From the NCBI RefSeq assembly GCF_964656455.1, contig NC_135722.1, forward strand, positions 90,825,313 through 90,889,312: a stretch of 64,000 bases of DNA, given 5' to 3'. Below are positions 49,911 through 61,475 of the stretch, one piece after another. Numbering within the stretch: the stretch's first letter is position 1; each line of letters opens with the position of its first letter. The notes below the pieces were generated by a model. It worked only from the letters and a program-made list of their open reading frames with translations. It ran no database searches and was not told the origin of the DNA. Source of the stretch: Halichoerus grypus. Lineage: Eukaryota; Chordata; Mammalia; Carnivora; Phocidae. The position numbers and the translations under genes were made by a program.

Positions 49911-49965
49911 TTAGATTTATTTATTTGAGAGAGAGGGAGTGGAAGAGTAGAGGGAGAGGGGGAGA
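49911..49965 (-). mobile_element. Can-SINE fragment (tail end only)
   Basis: A TTTAGATTTATTTATTTGAG tail and a purine-rich stretch (GAGAGAGGGAGTGG) are present, but the head is missing. It lies directly left of the next SINE. Confidence 0.7.
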
Positions 49966-49982
49966 GAGACTTTTAATTTTTT

Positions 49983-50162
49983 TATTTATTCATTTATTTG
50001 ACAGGGAGAGAGCTCAAGCAGGGGGAGTGGCAGGCAGAGGGAGAGGGAGAAGCAGGCTCCCTGCTGATCAGGGAGCCAGATGCGGGACTCAATCCCAGGA
50101 CCCTGGGATCATGACCTGAGTTGAAGGCAGATGTTTCCGACTGAGCCATCCAGGCGCCCCCT
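49983..50162 (-). mobile_element. Can-SINE in a SINE stack
   Basis: It is a reverse copy. The 17-bp duplication GAGACTTTTAATTTTTT lies at 49966-49982 and 50163-50179. The right copy merges into the T-rich tail of the next SINE. Confidence 0.9.
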
Positions 50163-50179
50163 GAGACTTTTAATTTTTT

Positions 50180-50375
50180 TTAAAGATGTATTTATTTATT
50201 TTTAGGGAAAGAGAGCGTGAGCAGGGGGAGGGGCAGCAGGAGAGGGAGCGAGAGAGAAGCAGACTCCCCGTGCAGTGTGGGGCTCCACACAGGGCTCAAG
50301 CTCATGACCCTGAGCTCATGATCTGAGCAAAATGAAGAATCAGTCGCTTAACCAGCTGCACCACACAGGTACCTC
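50180..50375 (-). mobile_element. diverged Can-SINE in a SINE stack
   Basis: It is a reverse copy with more substitutions than its neighbours, for example a head reading CACCACACAGGTACC, so it is probably the oldest of the stack. Confidence 0.85.
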
Positions 50376-50392
50376 AAAGTTACATGAATTTT

Positions 50393-50583
50393 TTTTTTAA
50401 GATTTTTTTATTTATTTGACAGAGAGCGCGTACAAGCAGGCAGAGCAGCAGGCAGAGGGAGAGAGAGAGAAGCAGGCTCCCCGCTGAGCAGGGAGCCCGA
50501 CGTGGGGCTCGATTCCAGGACCCTGAGATCATGACCTGAGCTGGAGGCAGACGCTTAAGGACTGAGCCACCCAGGTGCCCTGA
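50393..50583 (-). mobile_element. Can-SINE in a SINE stack
   Basis: It is a reverse copy. The perfect 11-bp duplication ACATGAATTTT lies at 50382-50392 and 50584-50594. Confidence 0.93.
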
Positions 50584-50594
50584 ACATGAATTTT

Positions 50595-51675
50595 AATATC
50601 AAAAGTAAGTTGGTGCAAACTCAGCATTGGTTTTCTCTTTGTTAAAAGGACAAAGTTTCCTTGAGCTATTGGTCTGCTCTTGATAAGAGATTGTGTAAGA
50701 CTTTTCTTTACTTTTTTTCAGTAATCCGCCTAGAAAGCAAAGATTTTGGGTTTTCCTTAATACGTTATGATGCATGAAAATGTTTCTAACCATAACTGTT
50801 CAGTCTTTCTTTCCTTCAATAGAAAAACTCTAATCCACCTGCTACATGATCCAGCAAGAACTTCCTCAGACTTTGCTTCTGGGGAACCTGTCACTCTGTG
50901 ATCCTTGGACACCCACAGAGCATCCTCGCTCATGTCCCTCTATTTACCAATTCCATACACACGTGCCTTCAATGCCTATAGATGCCGATGAAACAGGAGG
51001 GAATCTTAGTGGTATTTAAAGCTCTGCATCCTGGGTTACAAGGTATTGCCGTGACACAGGTGAGGGTCATTGCCTCTTCTTTTTACCAAATGAGCGACTT
51101 GCTATTTGTGAATGAAGAAAATTCGTGAACATTTTCTCTGCCCGGAGCAGTATCCACCATTGTGCCAAACAGTGGAGGCCTGGTTTGTGACAGCGACATC
51201 ATGGAATCCTCCAGCCGAGGTGACGAGGCAGGCACAGGGTGCTCTTCTCTGGCTACGCTGAACCAAAGAGGTGACCTGTGAGCAGGGACCTGAGGAAGCG
51301 GGTGGGTGAGGCCTGAGACCCAGGAAGGCAGAGGGAGTGGCAAGTGTGAAGGTCCTGAGGCAGGACTTTGCTCGGGGCTTTGCCTGAACAGCTGAGGAGC
51401 CTGGAGAGTCTGGAGTGGCGAGGGTCACAGCAGGTGAGGGCAGAGGGCCTCTGGGACCCCGGATCTTGCGGGCCTCACAGCCCCTGTAAGAATTCCAGCT
51501 TTACACGGAGCGCACCGGGGAGCCAGGGAAGGAGTGGAGCTGACGGGGGACCTGATGTGCCCCCGGTGTCGCAGGAGCTCTCTGCTTGCTGGTGTGCAGG
51601 ACAAAGTGTGGAGGGTGAGGAGGAGGGCCCGGATGGAGGCAGGGAGACCAGACAGAGGCTGCTGGGGTCTTCCTT
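50595..51675. other. non-genic stretch
   Basis: No exon is recognised. It leads into the polypyrimidine tract. Confidence 0.45.
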
Positions 51676-51958
51676 CTGTCCTTCCTTCCCTTCCCTACTC
51701 CTTCCTTCTTCCTTCCTTCCTTCCTCCCTTCCTTCCTTCTTCCCTTCCTTCCTTCCTTCCCTTCCCCTTCCTTCCTTCCTTCCTCCCTTCCTTCCTTCTT
51801 CCTTCCTTCCTCCCTCCCTTCCTTTCTTCCTCTTCCTTCCTTCCTTCCTTCCTTGCTTCCTTGCTTCCTTCCCTTCCCTTCTCCTTCCTTTCTTCCTCCC
51901 TCCCTTCCTTCCCTTCCCCTTCCTTCCATCCTTCCTTCCCTCCTTCCTTCCTTTTCTC
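51676..51958 (+). repeat. polypyrimidine (CCTT)n tract
   Basis: About 280 bp consist almost only of C and T, mostly CCTT units with CCCTT variants and a few G interruptions near 51855. All reading frames stay open through it, so the long open frames on both strands at 51368-52071 are low-complexity artefacts. Confidence 0.97.
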
Positions 51959-54900
51959 CTTTGTGGATCTAATAGGTTTTTTAAAAACATAATCTTCCAA
52001 ATTTCTATTAAATAAAAAATTTCTATGATTATTTGTGTGTACATGAACAGTTTTGAAAGCCTCTTCTGCACATCTGTTTATCTATCTTTTTAAAGAACTA
52101 AGTGTTTATTTGAATGAGGCAGAAATCTCTTTCCCCTGTCATCTGAAAGCCAGGCTGACCCCCTGAGCATTGTAGGCTTTATTGCCCCGTGGACTCCAGC
52201 ATCCGGTGTTGCTCCTAACAAGAAGGATGTCACTTCAATTAGTCCACAGTCGATCTGTTCTTGTCTCTAGGAAACGGACATATCTTCCTTATTCTTGCCC
52301 AATGTACTGGAATCTCACAGTGATGGTGCAGTGAGGTCTTACTCTGTTTTTCCTCCTTGACACTTGCTAGATGTTTTCTACTAAAGATTCATGTCTCACT
52401 TGAGGAAACTTGTTTTTCGATGAAAAATTCTTGCCATGGTTTCTCTGGAATGCTGTAGGTTGGTGTTGCACTCAGGGTTGACCTTCCACATCTTAGGAAT
52501 GCCTCAAACACTTGTTGTCTTTGTCATTTTTGTCTGCTCTGGGCGATGGAAGGCAAGACAGGCACCAGGGGAGAGGGGGAGAGTCCAACAGCCCAGAAGG
52601 GGTTTTTGAGAAGGAAGGAGCAGCCAATCACACATGCTTCCAGGGAGTTAGGGAGAGAAGGGCTGACAGTGTTGGGGCCAGGTGTCCCGACCCTTCTGCC
52701 CTCCGTGGCCCCATGAAGCTCAGGGCAGGGCAGCCTCTGGGAGCCCAGCCGGGCCTGATGGGGTCTGACTGGCTAGAGTTGCAGGTCCTGGAGAAAATGC
52801 TTTGCGGCTGGTGTTGTTCACGTTTAACGTAAAAACTGGAAGCACCCCACAAGGCACATCGCTCAGGTCCACTTGGGACTGGGCCTCCCCGCCCACCCTC
52901 AGGCACACTCACCCCAGCCTAAGCCAACACCCAGAGGCTTCCCCAGGAGTCTACTCAGCCCCTCGCTGACACAGCAGCAGTAGATTCAGCCAAGGGGAAA
53001 CTCATGTGCGCTTCCTGCTCTTTGTCCCTGGGACTCTCCGCCACTCTGGCTGCAGGAGGCCTGTGGAGACGAGGCTCCCTGAGAGCTGATCTCCCAGAGC
53101 ACGGGAAGCCATGCTGTTCCCTCCCAGACACTGACCCTAACTGTGCTTACACATGATTTGGAGGGCTCTCTGAAAGCTTCCTTGGGGCAGGAAGTGCAGG
53201 TGCAGTAGATATGGATTTGTTGGTACTATAGTCTGGGGTCCAAGAAATACCTCATTTGTCGTTCTCTTGAAGTCGTCCATAATCTGACACCCCCCCACCC
53301 CCCCGGATGCTAAAACAATCCACCTCTGCTATTCCGGGGGCTTCTCCCCTCCTCTCATTACCATCGGGAGGAGTGTCTAAAGAAGACACACATCAGTGGA
53401 AGTTCATGACGTTTGCCTGAACCTAGAGCAGAAATAGCTGCCTTTGCTGGAGCTCCTGCTCCCTGTTTTGGCTTCATGCTCGGGGCCTCCCTGGTTCCTG
53501 CCAAGTTGGAAATCCATGGCGATGAGGGGCCACCTCTCTGAGTGGACCGTGTCCCTGTGCGGTCACCCGCTCCTTCGGGCGCTGCCAGAATCAGGGTGGG
53601 AAGAAGCGATCCCACCTCCCACAGCCCCCAGGGCATCCCCTCCTCTCCCCACTATCTAGGTAGTCCGGCCAAAGGCTCCAGGCTTCCAGATAGAGCGGCA
53701 AGTGGGGGGGGGGGGTTGTGCTTGCTTCTGTTTGTGCCGGCCAAAACCTCCTCCCTGAGGGCAGCCATAGAATGACTGGAAACTTCCTGGAAGAAAGTGG
53801 GAGCTATTTTGAGAAGGGGAGAGAGGGAGGACAAAAGGAGTTTGGTATGTCAGCTAGGAATCTTGCCCCAAAATGGTTTTTGTCCTTAAGGTGAATGTTG
53901 CACAAAAGGAAAAGAGGTTTTAGGGGGGCTTCCTAAAGCAATACCAGCCAGCTGGCAGATCCCCTGCTTGTCTCCCATCTTCAAGTGAGAGCAGAGGGGC
54001 TGGGCGGACACCCCTGGGCGGGGCAGAGCCCCCTGGCCTGGGGGGAGCTCCTGGGACCAGTGCTGGGTGGCCTTTGGGAGATACCGGAGGTCTGTGTGGG
54101 AAGTGGAGGAAAAGCTTGCCGTCTACCAGCGTCATTTGCAATCTCTAGGTCATCCCCTACCCAGTGAGCCCTGGGAGAGTGGGGCCCCGGGGCAGCTGTC
54201 CCCACCTCGGCCCCCTGCGCTTCCTGCCAGCGACACACAGAGGTCATGTAGCTGCTCTTCTCCTGCTTTGAAGAACTTCCCACCCACCCGCTAAGCATAA
54301 ATATTTCCTGTGGTGAGACCCTTTCCCCAGATAGCCCAGGATCACAAGCCGCCTCAGGGCCAGCTTCCCCGCTCTATCCCCAGGCCCCATCCACACTGAC
54401 AGTGAGCTCCTCTGTGCCTACATTCATCCCACGGCCAAGGGGTTGTTGTGTTGCATCTCCTGTGGTGCCTTACATGACGGCGATTAGACCGATTTTATTC
54501 TCCGGATATAAGTATTGTCTCCTGCCCCCCACACCCCACATATGCGAGTTGGGGGTCCCTGTCCCAGAAGCAGACCCGGGAGAGGACCTTCAGCCCTCTA
54601 TCCCCTCTGGGCTAAGTCATAAAGTTCAGGTCCACTCTATGTGCTGCCATGACATCGGTGTACCCGGAAGGGCCTGGAATGATCCAACCATCCATTCCCC
54701 GCCTCATTCTGCTCCTGTGGCTAAGGTTCCCAGGGACCAGTCCCCTCCTCAAGCCACCAGGTGCGGTTCCTGCTCATCCCTGAAGAGCAGATTGCAGTTC
54801 CCTGACCTCCGTGGTATGATTCCTCTGACCCAGTCCCATCCTCTCTGAAAACTCGGGGTCACCGAGCCTCCTCCTCCTACAGAGCCCACCCCCCACACTC

Positions 54901-55969
54901 CCTGTGTGATGCTGCTCTCCCCACGGGCAGCCCCGTCGGGCCCTGTGTGGCGGGAGGGGTCCCCCTCCCCCTTGCCATGAGGTAAAGCGCTGGCGATCTC
55001 ATCGGGCCACTGTCCCACAGACGGCTGTCGGCCACCTTCATAAACGAGGAGTGGGAATCCCTCCCTCCTCGACGGGGTGGGTAGGAGGTGCACAGCACCC
55101 TCTCGATCCAGGGATGGAAGCGCGTGTCCCGGGAGCCTCAGGGGCCCGCTGGACTCAGGATCCTGCAGAGAGTCCAGGAGAAGCTGCAAGGGGCCGCATC
55201 CCTTTGGGCTGAGCCCAGCAGCTGGGTGCTCTCCGTCCTCCTGTCCAGCTCTTCAGAAATCATGACCAGGAGTGTCAGAAGAACCGCTCTGCCTAGAGAC
55301 TATAAAATAGCTTTTCTCAGTCCATATGCTTATGGAGCCAGATTGGGCCCGAAGAAGGCCTCTCAGAAAGCGGAGACATGGACAAGGGCCACCTCTCTAA
55401 GGTGCGCCGGCGCGATGTGGGCTCAGGGATTGGACAGAAACCGTTTCCGCCGAGGGGGCACCCGCCCCGGGACCGGCCCCTCCCGGAGCAGAGAGCCGGA
55501 GCCCAGGCCCAGGTGCCAGGTCCCAGCTGTGCGGAGCTGGCCGGGGTGCTGACCTCAGTCTCCAACCGCACGAAGTGGGGGTAACAGTGCCCAGTACGCT
55601 GGACGTAGGGGCACAGATGGCAGTGCTCCTGGAGCTCTTGCCCGGGTGCCTGGCGCTGGGGGAACGCTCAGATGAAAGTCATTATCATTTTGCATCTGTG
55701 CAGCCTGGGGCCCGTGGACAACAAGAGTAGCGTCGTGGAATAACTGCGCTGCTCCCCGGGGCTTTGCGGGCATTGCCGGTGAGGAAGCACGGCAGGCGTG
55801 GCCTGTGTGTGACCTTGCACTGAAGTCTGGGGGTGAAGTCTGGCCCCCCATGCAGCCTCAAGCCAAAAGGTTCTGGACCGACCGTTCCTACCTTCCAGGT
55901 CTCCACTTAGGATTGTTCAACTTCCAGTGGTGTGAAAGCCGTACACATTTGGTAGAAACTGTACTTGGG
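51959..55969. other. GC-rich, SINE-free stretch
   Basis: Four kilobases contain no recognised SINE or L1. A local CpG-rich segment lies at about 55400-55560 (GCGCCGGCGCGATG; CCCGCCCCGGGACCGG). Many overlapping frames reflect GC content. No exon could be confirmed. Confidence 0.45.
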
Positions 55970-56214
55970 TTTTTTTTTAAGATTTCATATTTATTTTTTC
56001 ATTCACTCATTCATTTATTTTAGAGACAGAGAAGAGGGAGAGGGTGCATGGGAGCGGGGGGAGGGGCAGGGGGAGAGGGAGAGAGAGAATTTGAAGCAGG
56101 TTCCACACCCCGCTTGGAGCCGGACACTGCGGTCGCTCTCACGACCCTAAGATCATGACCTGAGCTGAAATCGAGAGTTGGACACTTAACTGACTGGGCC
56201 ACCCAGGTGCCCCA
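55970..56214 (-). mobile_element. long Can-SINE variant
   Basis: It is a reverse copy with a T-rich tail containing ATTCACTCATTCATTTATTTT, a long purine-rich body and the head GGGCCACCCAGGTGCCCC. The body resembles the older type at 26466. Confidence 0.88.
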
Positions 56215-56614
56215 AAACTTCGATTTTAAATCTGGATCTTTCCCTGGGTGGGGAGAGGCACTGGGACACCCCGTCCATGGGCGTGGAGGTGGCAAGTCAC
56301 GTTCCCAGTCAGCCCCGCTGACAGGGGGGCCGACAACAGAGACTCTGACAACCATTGTGTCCCTGCAATCATGCTGTTACACCTTCACGACATTCTTCAA
56401 TGAATTACAGGAGATATTGGACTCTGCTATGTAACAGGTTTGCGTCGATGATTTTGCCCAACTCTGGGCTGCTGGGAGTGCTCTGAGGTCTAAGTGGGCC
56501 AGGCTAAGCGATGAGAGGGAGGAGGCGAGGTGTGTAGTCAATGCTCTCTTGACGTACGATTTTGTAACCAGGATGGCTTTGTCGGTGCATAACTTCACCG
56601 GATGTCAAGGAAGA

Positions 56615-57000
56615 TCTGTGTTGGCTTCCGGTTGTTGCCGAAAAACATCACCGCAACTTAGTGGTAAACCACCACATACCCATTCTCTTAGTATCCTGGA
56701 GTTCGAGAGCCTGAAATGAGTCTCATGGGGCTCAAGTCCAGATGTGAGCTGCGCTGGATCCTCCTGGAGCTTCTGAGGGAAAATCCTGTCCTTGCTTCTT
56801 TCAGCTTCGGGAGGCTGCAGCATTCCTTGGCTTGTGACCCCCTCACGTGGCCCCAACTTCTGCCTCCATCACCACTTTCCCCACGAGGGATGGACTGATC
56901 TGCTTCCTCTCAGAAGGACCCCTGTGGTTACTCGCGCCCCACGCAGAACATCCAGTCTCGTGTCCCCGTCTCCAGGTCCTTAATGACATGTGTGTACCCC
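56615..57000 (-). mobile_element. reverse-strand LTR-like interspersed repeat, probably MaLR
   Basis: The blocks ATCACCGCAACTTAGTGGT, AGCCTGAAATGAGTCTCAT, GCATTCCTTGGCTTGTGACC and CCCGTCTCCAGGTCCTTAAT are in the order seen in common LTR repeats read in reverse. The family name is not certain. Confidence 0.45.
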
Positions 57001-58110
57001 CTCTCTGCAGGACAGTATTTGCAGGTTCCAGGGATTAGGGCGCGGACACGCGGGAGAGCCACCATGTGGGTACTGATTCCTGTCCTGTACGCAGTACATG
57101 GTATCCACAGTGCACACGCCCCAGACACAGACACACAGATCCGTGTGCACGAGGATGCATATGCATATCTATCTATCTATCTTAAAAGATTTATTTTCAG
57201 AAATGGACTCAGTGATCAAGGGGGTTGACAGGTCCCATGTTAGACAAGCCACCTGCAGCCTGGACACTCGGCAGTCGCAGGGCAGAGTTTCTCCTTCTCC
57301 AGGACACTGTTTTTGCTCTTCAGGCCTGCCGCCGATTGGATGAGCTGCACTCGCCTTAGGGACGGGAATGTCTCTTCCTCGCAGTCAGCTGATCGTCCAC
57401 ATCCACGAAACATCTTCCCAGCGACACCTGGACTAGTGTTTGACTCCGTAACTGAGGACAGAGCCTCCGCAGGTGGACGCGTAAAGCTCACCATCCCCGC
57501 CGTGGACGTTCACGCTTTCCATCCCGTCCGGGGCCCCTTCAGCCATTGTGTCTGCCGCCTTGTTTTCTGCTCCTTTCTCTCTCTCTCTCCCCTCCTGATT
57601 CTTCCGTGTGCGTCGGGCTGGGGGCCTGACGGTGCCCCGCACGCCTCTGAGGCGCTGTTCCTTCTGCTGCTTTTCTTCCCATCCTCAGATCGCATCATCT
57701 CCGTCAACCTGTTTAACATCTCTGGTCCTTTCTTCAGCCAGTCAGAGGTACCGCTCTCCCCTCTCGTGACTTGTTCACGGCAGCTGGCTTATCAACTCCA
57801 GAATTTCCATTCGGTTCTTTTCTACCATGTCTCTCTCCTCGTTGGTGTGCTATCGGAGCTGCTGTCGGTTCCCTTTAGTTCTTGAACACACCCAGAAGGG
57901 CTGCTTGGCCACCTTGCCCCCACCAGACATCAGGCTGTCTCACCACAAGGTCTTCCCCCCGCTTTACTGAGGGGTAAAGGACAATAAAATGATATATATT
58001 TAAGGGGGTACCATGTAATGATTTCATACACACAGATGTTGTGAAATGATGACCACATCAAGCTAACTGATCACTTGGCACAGTTACTTCTGTTGTGTGT
58101 GTGGTGACGA

Positions 58111-58785
58111 GTAAGGGACAGGCGGGGCTAGATAGGGACAGAGCGATAGGGGGCTCTGTGCTCAGGCTCACAGAAATCCCAAAAATGCAGAGGTGTGAGG
58201 AAACCAGAGATAAGGGAACACACCAGACCACCCCCGCCTGGTGTCCGAGGGGGGACTCTTCTATATGACCGTCTCCTGGGGTCAACAGAAAATAACCAGA
58301 CCCTAAGAAGAAGTAAACCATTAAAGATGTTACCACTAGTCCTTTACCAACCGTGTTGTCAGTGGAGAAGTTAAAAAGATTTAAGTGGGGGCACCTGGGT
58401 GGCTCAGTCGGTTAAGTGTCTGCCTTTGGCTCAGGTCCTGGTCTGGGGGTCCTGAGATCGAGCCCCGCATCGGGCTCCCTGTGCAACGCGGAGCCTGCTT
58501 CTCCCTCTCCCTCTGCCCTCCCCCTGCTGGGGCTCTCTCTCTCTCTCTCTCAAATAAATAAAATCCTAAAAAAAAAAATAAAAAGATTTAAGTTTCCTGG
58601 TGAGCTTTCAATAAAAGACCAACCCTAAAAGCCCTCAGTGTGGGGACCCCTCTCCCTCCGGAGAGCTTTTCTGTATCCTTCCTTAATAAAGCTCAATCGC
58701 TTTCCTCACTCTCCGTTGTCCGCGAGATTCATTCTTCGACTCCATGAGACAAGAACCTCGCTCTCCCACTTTGGTGAGATTCCCC
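58111..58785 (+). mobile_element. solo LTR of a class I (gamma-type) endogenous retrovirus, with SINE insert
   Basis: The right part shows the usual R-U5 order: a polyadenylation signal CTTAATAAAGCTCAATCGC at 58682-58700, a T/C-rich stretch, then GAGACAAGAACCTCGCTCTC and CACTTTGGTGAG. The left part at 58111-58372 is the probable U3. No gag, pol or env sequence adjoins it, so this is an old solo LTR. Exact ends and the short target duplication were not resolved. Confidence 0.65.
58387..58579 (+). mobile_element. Can-SINE inside a solo LTR
   Basis: It is a forward copy. The perfect 14-bp duplication AAAAAGATTTAAGT lies at 58373-58386 and 58580-58593. It separates the left and right parts of a retroviral LTR. 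Confidence 0.95.
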
Positions 58786-59578
58786 TCGGCAAACGTCAAG
58801 TACGCAGCGCAGTGTTAACGGGAGTCACCAGGCTCACACTGATTCCTCGGCACTTAGTCCGCTTGTAACTGAGCGTCTGAACCCTTTACCAACATCCCCC
58901 ACCCCCATCACAGACAGTTTCTAGCACCAAGTCTTTGCTGAGTGTGGGTCACCCGGGCCCGGGGCTTCGCTTGCCTCGCCTTTCTTGGATGCACCTGGAC
59001 ATTTGAGGTAAACTGTTGCAGCAACTCTGGGTAGCGAGTCCTGCTCTTCCATCCCACCTCCCAGTGCTTTGGGTTGGTGTTTTCTTGACTACGTTGGACG
59101 TGTCCAGTGGCTTGCTTGGACGTGTGCAGTGAAGTTGACTTCCCCCAGGGAAAAACATCTGCCGTCTCCCGCAGAGGGTCAGCTGTGTGCACGCTCCCTG
59201 TGACCGGGGGTGGGGGGGTCTAGCAGGATAGTTTAGGACTGTCTCTTTCCCTCTTCCCTCTGTTAAGCTCTAGCCTCTGTGGCTTCAAGCAAACGGTGAG
59301 CTCCACTAATGACCGGATAATGGCTCCGTGATTTCATCAAGGCCCTGGGGCAGAAGAGTTCCCCTGTTTGAACTTGCTGGATGTCTTTAGGGCAATTCCC
59401 AGAGTTTCCAACCAATGGTTTAAAAATCATTTTTCACCTGTTAGCAGTGTTTCACTGGGTGGGGTGGGGTGGGTGTGTAGTTCTCCTCCCAACACCATTC
59501 TGGAAAGGAATCCCTCCACCCGCTGTAATCTAGCATCCCGAAGAGGAAAACTTATTTAGAAAAGAAATGGTGAGTTTA

Positions 59579-59779
59579 TTTTTTTTTTTTTTTTAAATAT
59601 TTTATTTATTTGACAGAGAGAGACACAGTGAGAGAGGGAACACAAGCAGGGGGAGTGGGAGAGGGAGAAGCAGGCTTCCCGCCGAGCAGGGAGCCCGATG
59701 TGGGGCTCGATCCCAGGACCCTGGGATCATGACCCGAGCCGAAGGCAGACGCTTAACGACTGAGCCACCCAGGCGCCCC
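59579..59779 (-). mobile_element. Can-SINE
   Basis: It is a reverse copy. The perfect 15-bp duplication GAAATGGTGAGTTTA lies at 59564-59578 and 59780-59794. A long T-run starts it. Confidence 0.95.
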
Positions 59780-60182
59780 GAAATGGTGAGTTTAAAAAAA
59801 AAAAAAAAAGCTAAAAAGGAAAACCAAGTATGGGTTACTTGCAGCATAGCTCTTAAAGTTGGGAGGAGAAAAATTTCCTGTGCTCCTGTTTGCCCAAACA
59901 TGACCAAGAATGCCGACATGTTTTATTTCTAAGAAATGCGACAACAGCACTCCCAAATCTGTTGTGTTCTTTTGTGTTCTGGCCTGCACTTTCCAAAAGT
60001 CTAAGCACATGTTTATTTCTCTGTGTTTATTGACTAGGAGAGAATCTTGAATGGGGGGGTATGTTTATTCACACCGCTCTTCAGTACTTCGCTTAAATAT
60101 GGTGAACGCCATTGGATGGGGACACGTTCCCTCACTCACTTGGATCTCCAGTGCTTAGGTATGGTAGTCAGGCTGCATTATT

Positions 60183-60357
60183 GCATTTACGATTGGGAGA
60201 TGGAGATGCATTTATGATTGGGAGATGGAGATGCATTTACGATTGGGAAATAGAGATGCATTTACGATTGGGAGATGGAGATGCATTTACGATTGGGAAA
60301 TGGAGATGCATTTACGATTGAGAAATGGAGATGCATTTACGATTGGGAAATGGAGAT
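60183..60357 (+). repeat. 25-bp minisatellite, seven units
   Basis: Units start at 60183, 60208, 60233, 60258, 60283, 60308 and 60333. The consensus runs from GCATTTACGATTGGG to ATGGAGAT. Variants (T for C, GAGA or GAAA, TAG for TGG) recur between units. The 25-bp period is not a multiple of three, so the same motif appears in all frames and does not code. Confidence 0.97.
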
Positions 60358-60620
60358 AGAAAGAGCGATGTCTTCCTATCCACTTGGCTCACTCGGTCAG
60401 GCCAGTGGAGGGAGCTGGGCCAGTATCTCTGGGCAGAAGGCAGGGTCCTGGCTCCTGAGGCTCTTTGTCCCCTCGGTGTCCTGGGGACATGAGCCTTCGT
60501 TGGACTGTCATCATCTGCTCCTTCAGCCAGCACTTACACAGCCAGGGTTCTCAGAGGCTCTGGATGTCGGTGACCCTGCCCTGCTTCTGCCGGGCCTTGG
60601 GGCCGGGTCCAAACGCAGAG

Positions 60621-60678
60621 ATGGGTCGAAGCCTCCTGCCCCTGCTGCTGCTGTCCTCACAGCTGGGCTTCCTGCAAG
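60621..60678 (+). CDS. candidate signal-peptide first exon of a further secreted gene (partial)
   Basis: An ATG with G at -3 and +4 opens MGRSLLPLLLLSSQLGFLQ. A single G follows, then a consensus donor GTGAGT at 60679. The short basic N-terminus, leucine core and phase 1 junction have the same architecture as exon 1 of the PATE-type gene at 18425, and MxxSLL is shared. I found no convincing cysteine-rich second exon before the right edge. An acceptor at about 61971 (CCCCCAG) opens a frame with two cysteines, but it does not fit the Ly6 pattern. Upstream there is no clear TATA box. It could be another PATE/Ly6 gene, an unrelated secretory gene, or chance. Confidence 0.4.
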
Positions 60679-61475
60679 GTGAGTCCCTGGGGGGCAAGGG
60701 GCGGCGGCGGGGACTGAGGGGGGCCTGGGGGAGTGGGGCGTCCCTCTGACTCTCTACCTGCCTGCCTTGTCCTGACTGACACCCCACAGGTCAGATTACC
60801 CCGGGAGCTATTCTCTAACTGGGAACATCTTTTTGTAGGGACACATTTCAGTGCCTTTCTCCTTGCAATTTGGTTCTTCATAACTTCGTCTGCCTAAACA
60901 CTCTTCAGGTCCTCCCTCTGTTGCCCTTTAAGATTTCAGCTATTGGGTCATCCTGGAGCATCAGGATGACCGCTCACCACAGATTTGGCTCGATGTCGGG
61001 ACCCATGAGGCCACATTGCACCCAGAGGGAAAGAGAAGGCTTTCCACTCACCTGCTGAGACTTGCGGGAAAGCAGGACTTGCGCCCAACTGAGGAGCAGG
61101 GAAGGGAGACTGGCTTGGGATTGACATGGTGGTTGGGAGAGGCCAGGGGCGTTCCTGCCGCCAGCAAGGGTCTGTGTGTTTTGAACCCCCCGCCATGCCA
61201 CTGGCAGGTGTCCCCGGGCCCAGAGGTGAGGCAGAAGGGGTCAGACTGGAGAGCCGCCCCCGGTCACACATCATAAAATGGGGTCAGACACTTATCAATG
61301 GGAACAAATGTGGGGTTCCATAGCACTGTGCACACTTAGATGGAATCGCAAGTTAGTCTTCAGGGGCTTCACCACGTTCACACGTGCTGCTGACAGAAGC
61401 CGGGCAAAGCTTGCTGAGAGCCGTGTAGGTTCTTCATCACCTTCCATGCAAACTTCTATAATCCAGTCGTTGCAC

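Larger units (their letters stand above)
57975..58905. mobile_element. old L1-derived segment split by a solo LTR
   Basis: The left part at 57975-58110 (GTGAAATGATGACCACATCA, TTGTGTGTGTGGTGACGA) and the right part at about 58785-58905 (GTTAACGGGAGTCACCAGGC, CCCTTTACCAACATC) follow, in order, one known mammalian L1 segment. The LTR lies between them. Confidence 0.6.

Noticed and set aside
51368..52071. Long open frames on both strands (up to 215 codons)
   Set aside because: They run through the (CCTT)n tract, which has no stops in any frame. The products are simple S/L/P/F or K/E/G/R repeats.
60112..60682. Open frames across the minisatellite with repeated residues
   Set aside because: The 25-bp unit shifts frame every copy, so the same motif appears in all frames. 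It does not code.
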